This document shows, one piece after another, positions 36,514 to 47,889 of a stretch of DNA of 64,000 nucleotides. Below the pieces are notes generated by a model, which was given only the letters and a program-made list of their open reading frames with translations, was not told where the DNA came from and ran no database searches. Positions within the stretch are counted from its first letter, which is position 1. Every line of letters starts with the position of its first letter. A program made the position numbers and the translations under genes. The DNA is from Agroathelia rolfsii (Eukaryota; Basidiomycota; Agaricomycetes; Amylocorticiales; Amylocorticiaceae), in contig JABRWF010000005.1 in NCBI GenBank assembly GCA_018343915.1, positions 3,135,001 to 3,199,000 on the forward strand. Reading direction: 5' to 3'.

Positions 36514-37497
36514 CTAAACCGCCCATGAGACGGTAATACTGACATTCTGTACATGATTGATCCATGCCTGACACCTCGATCTAGCCCAGACAGCAACAGT
36601 ATCTCCAATCCTGATGTCTCTCACCAATTTGCCTGTTGATGGTCTATCACCAATATCCGGATCATATTGTACTCCGAAATCATCCAGATAATTCCAGGTG
36701 ATATGATGGTGTTTTAAAGTACGGTTTGCCCTAGGGTTATGAGCGAGGTGTGTAGCTTTGTCAGTGTGCGGCCATGGGTCTTTTTGGGCGTGATAGGCTG
36801 GGCAGACTAGGGCAACATCGCCCGAATCGGACCAGAGTGAAGGCATTGTGCAGTATTCATTGGGCCATCTGAAACCCTCTGGTGCAATGGTACCTTCCGA
36901 TGCAATTCGAAGCATGGTCCAGTCCGGCTGCTGAACTAGGGGGTGTTCGATATACGCATCGAACCATGTATCAGAGCCGTCATACGGGCCCCAGTTGGGA
37001 TCGGTATAATCGCACCATCCTTGATCATGGCTGTGGATATGAAAATTTACCTCCCGGAATGGGCATCGACCTCGTGGAGGGGCCCATGTCGACCCTCCTG
37101 GGCCAGTAGGATCATGGACCTGGTAACTACTGTCGGTGTTGTCTTTACAGTATAACCCCAGTGGCATTGTACGTAAAATCATGACGTTCTCGAGCCATTT
37201 CCCTTCTGCTCTTGCAGGGGTTGATCTCGTGAAGGTCACACTTGCCCAATATGATGCGAGATCAAAAATCATGTCGATGATTTCGGGGGGTAGAGGTGTG
37301 TATTGTTTGAAGTACTTTCGAGCCTGTACGATGTCGGATGGGCTGGGAGCATGAAATTCGATTTCGACGGGGCGCTGAATGGGTTGTTCCTCGAACCGGG
37401 GAAGGGAATGCATACCCAAATCCGTATCGAACCAATTGTCAAAGTCATCCAGGGACGTTTCATCGGGACTCAACGAGCCACTTTCGGACTGGCTCAT
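36514..37497 (-). CDS. Uncharacterised fungal protein, tandem paralog B
   Basis: Single-exon gene of 327 codons; the ATG is at 37495-37497. Function unknown. Paralogous to 34063-35184 over nearly the whole length: LPPEIIDMIFDLASYWASVTFT, VMILRTMPLGLY, WAPPRGRCPFREVNF, HDQGWCDY, WFDAYIEHPLVQQPDWTMLRI, HHHITWNYLDDFGVQ, and LVRDIRIGDTVAVWARSRCQAW ending SITVSWAV. Its N-terminus differs, being acidic and Ser/Asp-rich (DETSLDDFDNWFDTD), while that of paralog A is basic. Conserved blocks with divergent ends suggest an old tandem duplication with both copies still under constraint, since neither is interrupted. A TATATA tract lies about 140 bases upstream. Confidence 0.75.
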   Translation of the reverse strand: MSQSESGSLSPDETSLDDFDNWFDTDLGMHSLPRFEEQPIQRPVEIEFHAPSPSDIVQARKYFKQYTPLPPEIIDMIFDLASYWASVTFTRSTPARAEGKWLENVMILRTMPLGLYCKDNTDSSYQVHDPTGPGGSTWAPPRGRCPFREVNFHIHSHDQGWCDYTDPNWGPYDGSDTWFDAYIEHPLVQQPDWTMLRIASEGTIAPEGFRWPNEYCTMPSLWSDSGDVALVCPAYHAQKDPWPHTDKATHLAHNPRANRTLKHHHITWNYLDDFGVQYDPDIGDRPSTGKLVRDIRIGDTVAVWARSRCQAWINHVQNVSITVSWAV

Positions 37498-38531
37498 GTT
37501 GTGTAACAGTAGGAATCAGAGCACAAATGGGGACAAAAAATATACGGGACCTAGGGAGCCTTGCACGTCGAGTAGACTAGAAATTGCGTGAGTGGGTATG
37601 AGCGGTGTAAGCCAGGGATATTCGGCTGAGCCAATGTAGTATATATGTATACATCAATGGAAATGAAACTTCTCAGATAGAGATAACGAGTACGCAAAAT
37701 GATAATTCTATGCGGTTCTATGGGGTTACAGCGCCCTCCCTAGGCGCCTCAACTTAGGAATCCGGTTCTTGTTTTCCGGAAATAGGCAAGACCATCATTG
37801 TTCTGGCATGCAGCCGGGAGGTCAGGCCGGCGCTGCAACGGCAAGAGAAGCAATCACAGCGGGGGGATTTCAAATGATATTTGCCCTTGGCCGATCGGCA
37901 AATGGGTCTTAGCCAATCATGTGGCTTGTTTTTCATCTGTTAGTGCAAATATCATTTGAAACCCCCCGCCGTGAATGTGAAGGTGCTGCAGGCTTAGCCC
38001 GGCTATCCCGGTAGGCACCGCTCGAGCTGCAGGCGAGAAGGTATGGAGCATTGAGAAGGTATCTCGACACCCCCTGACCAACTGCCTGCGCTAGGGAACC
38101 CACTAGGGGAGGTGGGTGGGTTGAGCACAACTCAACTCTGACTGTATGCGCTATGCTCTTAGCTGTTAGAGAACAAGCCGCAAACTGTGCAGGCAAACTC
38201 CGCGGAGCGGAGTCTGGAGCCTGATGTCTCTGGCTACGCTTGACCTGCAAAGTGGGCATTGAATACTTAGAACCTGAAAATACGGCTCCACTTCGATGCT
38301 AATTCCTCACAAGGCTTTGAGCAGCGCATAGGTCTCGTATTTGTGCTGACAGGCGTTCATCAATTATTTATGTTTCGCATCGGCAAATTCAATTCAGGAG
38401 ATTAAATGCACGAATAAATCCATTATCTAGTTTAGGTAGTAAATAAATCTAAATTGACCATGCATAAGACTAACGGTAACAGAAATTAAGAGATTGATGG
38501 CGACACTCACGGCCTCTTCAGAAAAGAAAAT
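37498..38531. other. Intergenic region with inverted repeat
   Basis: About 1 kb between paralog B and the sphingolipid desaturase. It is less AT-rich than neighbouring intergenic DNA and carries the inverted repeat at 37854-37974. A 108-codon minus-strand frame (37933-38259) overlaps one arm, lacks any known motif and is not called as a gene. Confidence 0.5.
37854..37974. repeat. Near-perfect 30-bp inverted repeat with 60-base loop
   Basis: The left arm (37854-37884) reads tcacagcgggggg then tttcaaatgatatttgc. The reverse complement of 37945-37974 reads the same except one substitution and one extra base. The 60 bases between hold smaller self-complementary pieces (ggccgatcggc; agcca...tggct). 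It could fold as a long hairpin, or be a MITE-like remnant. No target-site duplication was established. Confidence 0.85.
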
Positions 38532-39783
38532 CTATATCGACTTTTTATTCTCCTCGTTCATGCCTTCCTTGCTTAAGCGTTTTGCTCGTGCGAAGATTCC
38601 AACTTCTGAATCGCGGATGAAGTTCACGATTACCATGGGCCATGAAGGGTGGGCCGGGATGGTGTCATAAAACTCGGGAGCGAGTTTACGCAAGGCGGGT
38701 AGACGTGTCCAAGGGATAGAGGGGAAGTCATGGTGCTCATTGTGGTAGCCGACCTGTGTGATCAGCGCAAAGCTTCAGTTAGCATCATTTCCACTCAAGT
38801 AAGGAAAGGAATCATACGTTGTATGCAAGAACGTTCAGGGGACCGTAGTAAGAGTATGTCTCCTGAGCAAGACCATCCCACAGGTAGTGCTCAGCGATGA
38901 AGTGCCCAGCGCATGGGTGCAAGCTGCCCGCAAAAAAACTCGACATAATGAGGTATGTCATAGCCCATCCGCCCGCATGGCGCATGATCATAGCATCGAC
39001 AGCAAGTTGGAAAGCAATGTTGAGCAGGTGCCATCCCGTGATTGACTGGGCGCGCACAATGCCCGGTCGTAGGGCATAGAAGAGGATCTGGAAAGTGGCA
39101 AAGAAGACCTTGCCAAGCACATTGTTGAGACAGAGAAGTTCCAAACGTGTGGGTAGGTCAGTGTCGACGCCGTCTTCGCCCAAGAACTTGTGGTGCTCGA
39201 TGTGGTATCGTTTGAAAGTAACGGAATAAGGAATACCAATGGGTAGGTTAGCAAACATCGCAAGAAGCTTATTCGCTCTCACACCGGGGAATGCTAGGTT
39301 GTGTGTGATTTCGTGAATGGCTAGAAAGAGGTTGTGATTGGCAGTCCCTCCAATAGCATACGCTATGAAGATAAATTTCCAGGACGTCGGAGGTGTATTG
39401 CGTAGAAGATAGGCCAATGCGAGCTGAAGGACAACTACGCCGAACACGATATATTTTGTGAGAGGCTCGTATCCCATAAGCTTTGTGACATCTGGATGCG
39501 CCTTCATGATGGCAGCCCTCCTAGAACGGTGAGGTTCCTCAGTCATAAGCCAGAGGAAGTCGTTGGGATCTTGAGGTGGGGCAACATGCACAACGCCATC
39601 ATCTTTGCTCGTTGGCGTGCTTGGTTTGGTGCGACGGACTGAACGCTTTCCTTCATTGAGAGATTCGGCACCACCAAAGTAACTGAAATCTGTCCACGAC
39701 TTATTACACTTCCATTAGAGCGTGTTAAGACTGGACGCACCAACACGAGGCGAGACTGGCGCTGCTTGTGGACCACTAAACAT
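38532..39783 (-). CDS. Sphingolipid delta-4 desaturase (DES/DEGS family)
   Basis: Di-iron ER membrane enzyme that adds the delta-4 trans double bond to dihydroceramide, making the sphingosine-type base needed for fungal glucosylceramide. Three exons join at canonical sites: 39741-39783, 38818-39689 and 38532-38753. They total 1137 nt, or 378 residues, normal for the family. The N-terminus MFSGPQAAPVSPRV precedes DFSYFGG and then PNDFLWLMTEEPHRSRR, the DES signature near the start. Three histidine boxes are present: HEITH, HIEHH and HNEHHDFP. TFKRYHIEHHKFLGEDGVDTD is highly family-specific. The C-terminus is Lys/Glu-rich. No cytochrome b5 domain. No doubt about the family. Confidence 0.94.
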
Positions 39784-40579
39784 TCTGGAGAAGGTCTAGC
39801 TGAGGCTGGCAACACCAACGAAGACGAAAAATGAATTATAGTCGAGCCAGTTCAGGGCAAGAGCTGGCTAACAAAAAAATGCGGGTAGTGAACCAGAGAT
39901 CAGGCCACTTGTCAGGGCTATGCATAGGCGTTGGATTATGTATTCGCTATATTGGAATGGTGATCCGATGCCTCCACGTTGCTTGAACAACCACCACCAC
40001 CACCACCTATATCAGCACACGTGCTAGAGGAGTTGTGCCGACACCCCGGTCTTACCATTACTGCGATCAACTCTACCAGCAAATTTACGATGAGATACAG
40101 ACCACGGGCTTTCACTACACAATCAAGCTGACTGCAGTTAAATCGTCGCTATCGTCTTCGTTCGTAGGAACAGGTCCCTGGACACAAACCACTGATTGCT
40201 GGAATACTAATCAGACTGGGCGTCTTACAGCATTAGTATCTATATCTCACCTTGACTTTATGAACGAAAGCGACTATCTTTTTGTTTTACGCTGTTGGTC
40301 TGGTGCGAAACTGAAGTTTGCGGAAAGCCAGCTTATTTAGCTAGGAGCAACATCGACATAAAGTCTGATCTGGAGTCTTCATCAATGTCAATGACCTCAA
40401 ATATGATATGTTGCGCATTGCTCGCGACTGGAATCTAAATCATCATGATCCCATCCCCCCAAGGTCCTTGATACACAAAATTCGATTAATTAATTACAAC
40501 CAATAGTATACACATTTATCTGGTAACGTAGTATATGGTTCACAATACATGTGTTAAGTGAACGTTTATAATAATTTAT
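39784..40579. other. Intergenic region with (CCA)n repeat
   Basis: About 800 bases between the desaturase start and the 3' end of the reductase gene. It includes a (CCA)6 tract at 39991-40008. A 101-codon plus-strand frame (40035-40340) has no family resemblance and is not called. Confidence 0.5.
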
Positions 40580-43500
40580 TCAAGCCATATCAAAGAGCCC
40601 CTTCGAGTCCCAGTATTGTATCCAAGCTTTGGCATCTTGGCTACCAATAGGTTGAAGCGCACGAACGGTTTCACTTATGGCTTGCATCTTAGACGTCTCA
40701 AGATGTGATCCTGTAGTCTCCGCAGTCTCTTCAGATTCTCCAGCCAGGAAACTGCTGAAGAAGTCAAGGATTTTCACAGCGGGCTATAGGGAGAGAGAGT
40801 TGTTAATTTGTCGTAGAAGGTTCAATCAATTTAGGACACATACCATGTTTTGGAGAGTCTTTTCATTAGCTGTTTGTGCAGCCTCTTCCAGCTGAGCAAA
40901 CCATTGCGAGAAGGGAACAAGGGGAAGATCTGCATCATCAGCGGCCTTTGTTGTCTCCTTGACCGCTTCACGAACAGCTGATATGACGCTTGTCCACTTC
41001 CCCGGTCTTGGGTGTACGACATTCAATGCCAAAGGAGGGACACGAGAGTGGAAGAGCGTGTCTGTAATGGCGTCAGACACTGCTGTGAATGGTATCCACG
41101 AGGCGGTGCCAGCCAAGTTCGGGAAGGAGCCTATGGCGACAGAGGACTTGACAAGTAATGCAACCCAGTCCGTAGTTGCCCAGTAGCCGCTAGACACGGG
41201 GCCACAGATTTGGCCGATGCGGAATGAGGTCGCCTGTAGACCGCTGTTTTCTAACACCTACACAAACATTTTGTTAGATCGAGGTTTGTTACACGACGTT
41301 ACTAAGTAATACTCACTCGTTCACAGACATATTTACCTTCACCATATCCTGCACCCACGGCATATTTAGCTTCACGTTGCATCTCTTCGGGATAGGGGCC
41401 CTTGTCCTTCGGCCATGATTGTGTAGTCCCGATGGAGGATGTGAACAAGAATCGAATAGAATCCGCGTTTTTAGAGGAAAGAGCAAGATCGATGAGTCGC
41501 CTTGTGCCAAGAAGATGCGGCTCAAACGACGCCAATGGAAGGTTGAAGTCAAGTCTCCAAGCATTGTGAATGATCGCAGTCACGCTCGTACGAATCTAAA
41601 AAAAACTCATAAGCTATTAACCAGTATTAAAATATTCTATTTCACGTACCTCCTCATATAGTGACGAGTCCAAGCCGAGGCTTTCAGCAGCGGAGTCGCC
41701 TTCGACGAAAACGACCTTTCCGCTATCCAATAGGTCAACCGAGAGAGCGCGTTCAGCGAAAGCTTCGCTTTGCCTCCGCTTCGTTGGCTTCTTGCCTGGT
41801 CGATTGAACGCATACACTCTCTTTACTTGCTCGTTCTGCAGAAGAGATGCCAAAAGGAACGAGCCAAGGCCACCAGTGGTACCAGTGAGCAAGACAACAG
41901 CAGGTTTGATCAAAGGTCCGGTTCGCTTTCGACCTTCAAAGCCCGCCGAAAGTCGCGCAATGGTATCCTCGATTGCTTTGGCCTTTTCAGCGATCACGTC
42001 CTCCGTTGAGACGTTCGCACCACCAGTGGACGTCAATTGTACGAGGTACTTGGCTAAATCGGTGATGGCGGCATGCGCAAAAACAATATTAAGAGGCAAC
42101 CCCTTGGCAAGCGAGTCTGGCGATTCGACCACAGACTTGGAGTTCTGCATTGCAGTAACGATCTGATTCCTGAGGAATGTTGCGCTCAAACTGTCAAAGC
42201 CTTGATCGAAAACACTACGGTCGATGTTGATTTTCCGACTTGATGTCGACGGCAAGAGTGCTTCGGCTTGAGCAGTAAGCCATGCTATCAGATCCTCTTC
42301 CGACCAGCTCTTGGGGGGCTCGACTTCGCCAGCTGTCTTAGCGGCATCATACCTAAACGAGGACGTCAGTCAGCTTATCCCCATCTATCAAACATGAAAA
42401 TCCTCTTACAAAGCATCTATTTCTTCGGTATAGGCAGCAATTGTCGCCTTCCTCTTGATAGTACCTTTGTCAGCCCTTAGGACGGGCTTATCCTCTTTTA
42501 CTGCCAGGACCATATGTTTGAAAATACGGCTAAAAGCAGGAGAATGCGCCGTGGCTGCCTCAATGGTGGGCCAGACACTTTCGGCGAATACAGAAGGATC
42601 CTGACCGTATTTGGCAGGCTCGATGAGCACACCGACCTGGTCGCGTCCACGGCCAAAAAGGATGGCACTTCGAATGCGTTTGTCTTTGACGATAGCATCT
42701 TCGATGGGTGCAGGGACTGTCTTCTCACCCGTGGAAAGAATCAGCACGTCGTCCTGACGGCCAACACTATGAAACACAATAGTGAGTAACGAACAATAGA
42801 TATCAGAAATATAGCGTACATTTTCCAAAGGTTTGGCTTGGTAGGATGTCTTTCCAGCAGATCGGAAGTTGCATATCCGCTGGTTTTTTGTTTCTTTCCG
42901 TCTACTTCTACTTCGGTCGTGTAGTTGAAGACGGCAAGGTTGTGGGTCTCACATGGCTATTTAAAAGTTATAAGTATTCATTTACCCAGTTAATATTAAC
43001 GAAGCGTAGCTTACTAAGAATCTAAGCTCGAACGTCCTAGAGCTCTCTTCTGAGCTATCACTGTCATTCTCAGGGGCCCAGTCGATATGGGTGCGTTTGC
43101 TGAACTTGATATAATTCCAGTCCTTAGAGTCAGTGTCTTCTGATACCCGCAAACGCGATACCATGTTAAACTGTCCAGTAATCGTTGAGATTCGGAGGAA
43201 CTATCAACAAATGAAGCGACATACCTCAGTTCCACCGTACAGGCTTCTAACCTTGATGCCTTGGTCGACAAGAAATTGACCCTTTTCAAAAGCGAGGGGC
43301 CCACCGCCGAATCCAACAAACCGCATCCCACGAAGGACAGCGAGTTTCTCCTCATCGGCCTCGGTTGCCCAATCGGCCAGGAAGGTTGGTACAGTCAAGA
43401 TACCCTCGGCACGGGTCTTGCGTGCATTTTCAACAATGTTGTCCGCTGTCGGGGCCAAAGGAAGTGCATAAGCGGATGAGATGGAGAGGTGATCTCCTTT

Positions 43501-44494
43501 GAGTGTAGCGCTGGTAGGTGGCAGGATGCAAACACCAAGAGATGTAGCCAAGCCATTCATGAGTTCCATAAAGAATGCTGCAAGTAAGAGTTAATGAGGA
43601 GGGATAAGATGTATAATTCGTGATGATGATAACTTACCAAAGGCATGGAATGACGGAAGACCAAAGGTGCCAATTCTTTCGATAGGGGGGTTAGCTGTGA
43701 GTCGATCCGTCATCGCTTCTGTAAACCAGAGAAACATTGTTAGCATAGAACATGGACACCAATTGTTTTCAACCTACCCATCCTACAACACAGTAAAATT
43801 GTCCTGAAGGTTTCAGGAATTGGTTTGGGGAAGCCTGTACTACCGCTACTGTGAAGATAAACGGCGACGTCGTCCAGAGATCGTTTCTTTGGAGGATAGG
43901 CCTCAAAGGAGTCCGAATCGTCGTGTGACTCACGTCCAATGCGAGAGTAGATAACATCTGGATCAGGAATGTACTCTATGCTCAGAGCAAAGTCCGAAGG
44001 ACATTCCGCCCGAATAGTATCCATGAGCGCATCGGTAGTTGTATTCTCGGACCTAGGCGTGGTTAAGATACGATGACAATCCGTTTTTTGCAACATATTG
44101 AGGACTGCTGCAGCCGAATTACGATGCGACATAGGAAATGGCTGTCGAATATTTAGTAAAACCCGTGATGCAATATCAAAGTTAAGCGACTTACTGTCAA
44201 TCCCGAACGAAGAACGCCCATAGTGACAGCATGATAGGCAAGAGTGCCGATATTAGCCAAGATAGCGACGACTTCGTTGTCCTTGCCAGTGGAAGGATCC
44301 GGGCGGACATGATGAGCGATACGATGGGCTGCTCGTCCAAACTCGAAGTAGGTCACTCGGGTTAATTCGTCTTGTCCAGGGAAGGCAAAAGTGAAGAAAG
44401 GTTTATCGCTGTTGCGCAACATGTTATAGTCAAGGAGCTCATGAAGTAAAGCGTTCTCCTTGGAAGGAACAGATCGAGAAGAAGTAGAGAACAT
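40580..44494 (-). CDS. A-T-R adenylate-forming reductase (NRPS-like / aminoadipate reductase-like)
   Basis: Three-domain enzyme that adenylates a carboxylic acid, loads it on a phosphopantetheinyl arm and reduces it to an aldehyde with NADPH. The ATG is at 44492-44494, with a TATAAAAG box 110 bases upstream. The adenylation domain has the P-loop-like YLHSSGSTGFPKP, LYGGTE and GRQDDVLILSTGEK. The thiolation domain has FDQGFDSLSATFLRN with the pantetheine Ser. The reductase domain has VLLTGTTGGLGSFLLASLL (NADPH), FTSSIGTTQSW, and a YGEGKYVCE active-site Tyr-Lys pair. About eleven exons give about 1.1 thousand residues, the usual basidiomycete size. No condensation domain. The substrate is unknown (amino-adipate, benzoic-type acid or amino acid). 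No further biosynthetic genes lie next to it except a polyol dehydrogenase, so no clear cluster. Confidence 0.9.
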
Positions 44495-45449
44495 GGTTGA
44501 TTAGAGGTGGTTAGGATACTGTAGTGGATTGGGTGTGTTGGAGGGATGGATTTGCTTGTAAAATGCTGAGATATTGATGAGGTAGCGCCCACAGAGCTTC
44601 AACACTTTTATACTCCTCCATGACGGGAATCACCTCCAGCGACGTTGCCAGGATGTGCAGGATATCTGACCCGCTCAGTAGTGACAGACCTCGTAATCTA
44701 GACTGCGGCGCACGATGCCGTCGCGCAGAGGAGCATTAAAGAACTTCAGAAGAAGCCAGGGGGCGATGGTCGCGGGCCCGGTCGAGTCTCGTCATGCCAT
44801 GCTTCTTCCGCATTAACTTGTAATTAGTTACTTCATCGTATAGGTAACTTGGAGTTAATGTTGCCAATCCGCAGTAAAGATTATGACCCCTGTGGACTCT
44901 AGATGAACATATGTTGACTTTGAGGTCCCCTTGTCTCTTAGCATGTCCCAGAACAACCCTATAGCTATTGGAGTACTGAGGTAACATACGCGGTAAAATA
45001 TCTCAATCATCCCCGGGTATCACGATAGCCGGCGTATCCACTAAACAAAGAAACCGCGATCGGGTGGCTGTGCCGATGACGTCGAACTATTATTAATATT
45101 CCTCTAAATCCTTTGTTCCACGGATATATGGACTTGAACCCCCTCAGCCGGATTGAGGCGAATGGCTGGCCCATAACCAAGGCGATTTCAACGTTCATAA
45201 CAAGAGCATTTTATAAGCTTTCATTATTACTAAGTATCAAGACCGTATCCTCTTAGTACTGGCATATTGGCAACTAGTGGATTATGGCCATCATGATATC
45301 CGTGCACTGCATTCAAAGTAGCATGGGTGTCTTATCGTTATGCTACTGCTCCAGATGATTTATATTCCAGATACTTAGGGCTATAGTTGTATAGTAGGCC
45401 CAAAAGCTATTTCGAAATAATGACAGTAATCTTGGTATACAGGTTTTGC
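44495..45449. other. Intergenic region, no gene seen
   Basis: The region covers the promoter of the reductase gene and the 3' region of the arabinitol-type dehydrogenase, both minus-strand. No motif-bearing ORF or repeat was recognised apart from the TATA box. Confidence 0.45.
44605..44612 (-). promoter_or_regulatory. TATA box of the adenylate-forming reductase gene
   Basis: The minus strand reads TATAAAAG about 110 bases upstream of the ATG at 44494. It is the best TATA match among the promoters in this window. Confidence 0.5.
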
Positions 45450-47074
45450 CTAAGGCTTAACGGCTATCTTCATTGCCCCTCTACTGTTCATCTTCTCCAG
45501 AGCCTTTTCGTATTCCTCGATCTTGAATACGTCTGTAACCTTTAAATTTTGTTAACGATGTTGCATAAAGGTAAAGATTTGATCATCCTGATAATTACCA
45601 TTCCCTTCACTCGAACCTTGCCGCTGTCCAGGTATGCGACAGCACGAGGGAAGCAATTTGTTTGCGCAAATGAACCAATAATCTAGTCAGTATAGTTGTG
45701 AAATTAGATTTCTGAGTGCAAAATTTTTTCGGCTGAAAAGTCACTTTAATTTCATCACCAAAGATCTTGGACGGTGGCCAATGAACCAGTGCTTCATTGG
45801 CATAGACACCGTAAATCATGAGGGTACCGCCCCTCCGAACATAATTGATACTTTCGTTAGCAATTTTTTCTGAGCCTGTTGCCTCAATCTGAAAATTAAT
45901 CCATCAGCATGGATGTATGCATGGCTTGTACGTATGCATACCACTACGTCAAACCCATAAGGATAATCTTGTTTCAGCTGTTGCCACTGTGCCTCCGGAT
46001 TACTCCTATCCAATTCAACATACACATCACCCGCATCAAGCTCTTTGGCAATCTGGGTTTTGATGCCCTTGTTAGCAGCAATGATGATTTTGCTTGCGCC
46101 ATTGAGCTTGAGAAGCTGAGCAAGCAAAAGCCCCGTGGGGCCAGCACCGATAATAAGCACTGTAAGTAAATACTGATACGGCTATCGGTTGAAAATGGAG
46201 GGTGGAGCAGTGCCTACCTTCCACCCCAACGGGTGCGCTCAATTTATCGAGACCATGTATAGCGCAGGCACATGGCTCAACAAGAGTAGCTTCTTCGTCT
46301 GAGAGGTTATGTATTGGAAAAACTTTGCTGGCACCAAACGCAACGTATTCCGAAAAGCCTCCAGCAGTAGTTACGCCGATACCATTGAAATTCTCGCATA
46401 GCAAATTTCTAAATGTAATCCTGAGTATATTTGCGAATGAAAGATAACAATTGGAAACCTACTGTCCCCGGCGACAATAAAAGCAGTTGCCGCACTTTTG
46501 CACATAATTTGGTCATTTTTACACGTTGTTTCTATAAAATAACTCACAGTAACGCCAGGATCAGCTACACAACGCTGCCCGACTTGTAAATCCTTCACTT
46601 TTGCTCCAATTTTTGTAATGGTACCGACAACTTCGTGACCGGGAATAAGCTACTTATTCGGAGACTTTAGCATATATTGATATCTACTGCACAGTTAAAT
46701 TTGACTGACGGGAAATTGAGAAATGAATTCGCCCTCATGGATGTGACTATCAGTCCCGCATATGCCTAACAAAATATACATATCAGGGAAAGAGAAACAA
46801 AATATCAAAGAAATGCATTCAATACCACAGCACGATACTTTTCAGGATGAATTGGATGATCTAGTTTCATTTTTTAAAATATGATAGTTAACGATGCGAT
46901 ACCTTTGATCAAGACTTCGTCATCTTTGATCGTTGGAATTTCGACGTTTTTGATTTCGAGATTACGAGGCTGTAAAATAAATAATCGGGCTTCATGAAAT
47001 GTATGTTTGGAGAGCAATTTTCGCCAATAACATACGGCGTGATAATACACGGCATTCATGGTTTCGTTAGACAT
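45450..47074 (-). CDS. Zinc alcohol dehydrogenase, D-arabinitol dehydrogenase-like
   Basis: Medium-chain zinc dehydrogenase, probably acting on a polyol; closest in feel to fungal D-arabinitol dehydrogenases. The ATG is at 47072-47074. A first exon ending MNAVYYHA joins to [22 protein letters not shown]. Later exons encode [25 protein letters not shown] (GHE zinc ligand), [43 protein letters not shown], and [22 protein letters not shown] (Rossmann GxGxxG). IIIAANKG follows, where Asn-Lys replace the usual NAD-binding Asp. The C-terminal exon ends MKIAVKP before TAG at 45450-45452. At least eight introns. Differences from the dehydrogenase at 8307 show a separate subfamily. The substrate is inferred only. 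Confidence 0.78.
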
Positions 47075-47889
47075 AATTGCGCGATATCTGGACTGAAGGA
47101 AGGACGGGAAAGGGGACCTAAGCTACACTGCGGTGCGCCTGATCGTACTGATACCCTTTTAACTGTGTGTCGGGTTCCTTATCGAGCAGGTGATGGCTTA
47201 CACGCCTTTTCCGGCCGGTTAAGAAGATTAATATGAGTCATTTGATGGTTTGTAACCCCTAAGGCCGAAGACCCAAATATCTCTGCTATGGGTATGCGAG
47301 CTGTTTTAGACCTTTTTACTGTTTCCGAACCGGGAAAGCCGGGGTATGGAACTATATTCCTCGTGGACAAGGCTCTAAGGCACTTGGAAATAGAGATTGT
47401 CCGGACTGCTATCTGCGTCTAGGATGGAGCAGGGGTACAGAATAAACATCGTGCATGCGACGCGCAGAAGCAATCGCCTGATCCGAATCCGGCATCTGAA
47501 TCATTTTCAACAGCTGCTCACAATATTGACACTGAATTGGCAGACTTGAATTAATTCTAGCCTCTATGACAACTAAATACCTATCGCCCTCTGCGGCATG
47601 TGGTGGACATGGATATAGTATTTATGATATCAAGGTTTTCTTATGGGTTTTATAGTAAACATAAGCAACTGAGTGCTGAGTGCTGGCCATTTACCTCGGA
47701 CTGGGCAAACACCGTAAGCAGGAAATACCTGACATCAGCAATTCTTCCCTTGAGTTATTACTGCCCCACGACACAAGGCAAAGAACAGAGTCGACGGGGA
47801 ATCATTTGAGCGCAACACAATCAGCGTGTTTATCAGCTACAGACGTCTGCTAAATGTCAACGGTGTACATGGAAGGAGTCCACATGATA
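47075..47889. other. Intergenic region, no gene seen
   Basis: About 815 bases between the arabinitol-type dehydrogenase start and the stop of the small membrane-protein gene. Frames up to 69 codons have no recognisable content. Confidence 0.45.

Noticed and set aside
37933..38259. 108-codon minus-strand frame overlapping the inverted repeat
   Set aside because: One end is formed by an arm of the inverted repeat and the translation has no recognisable features.
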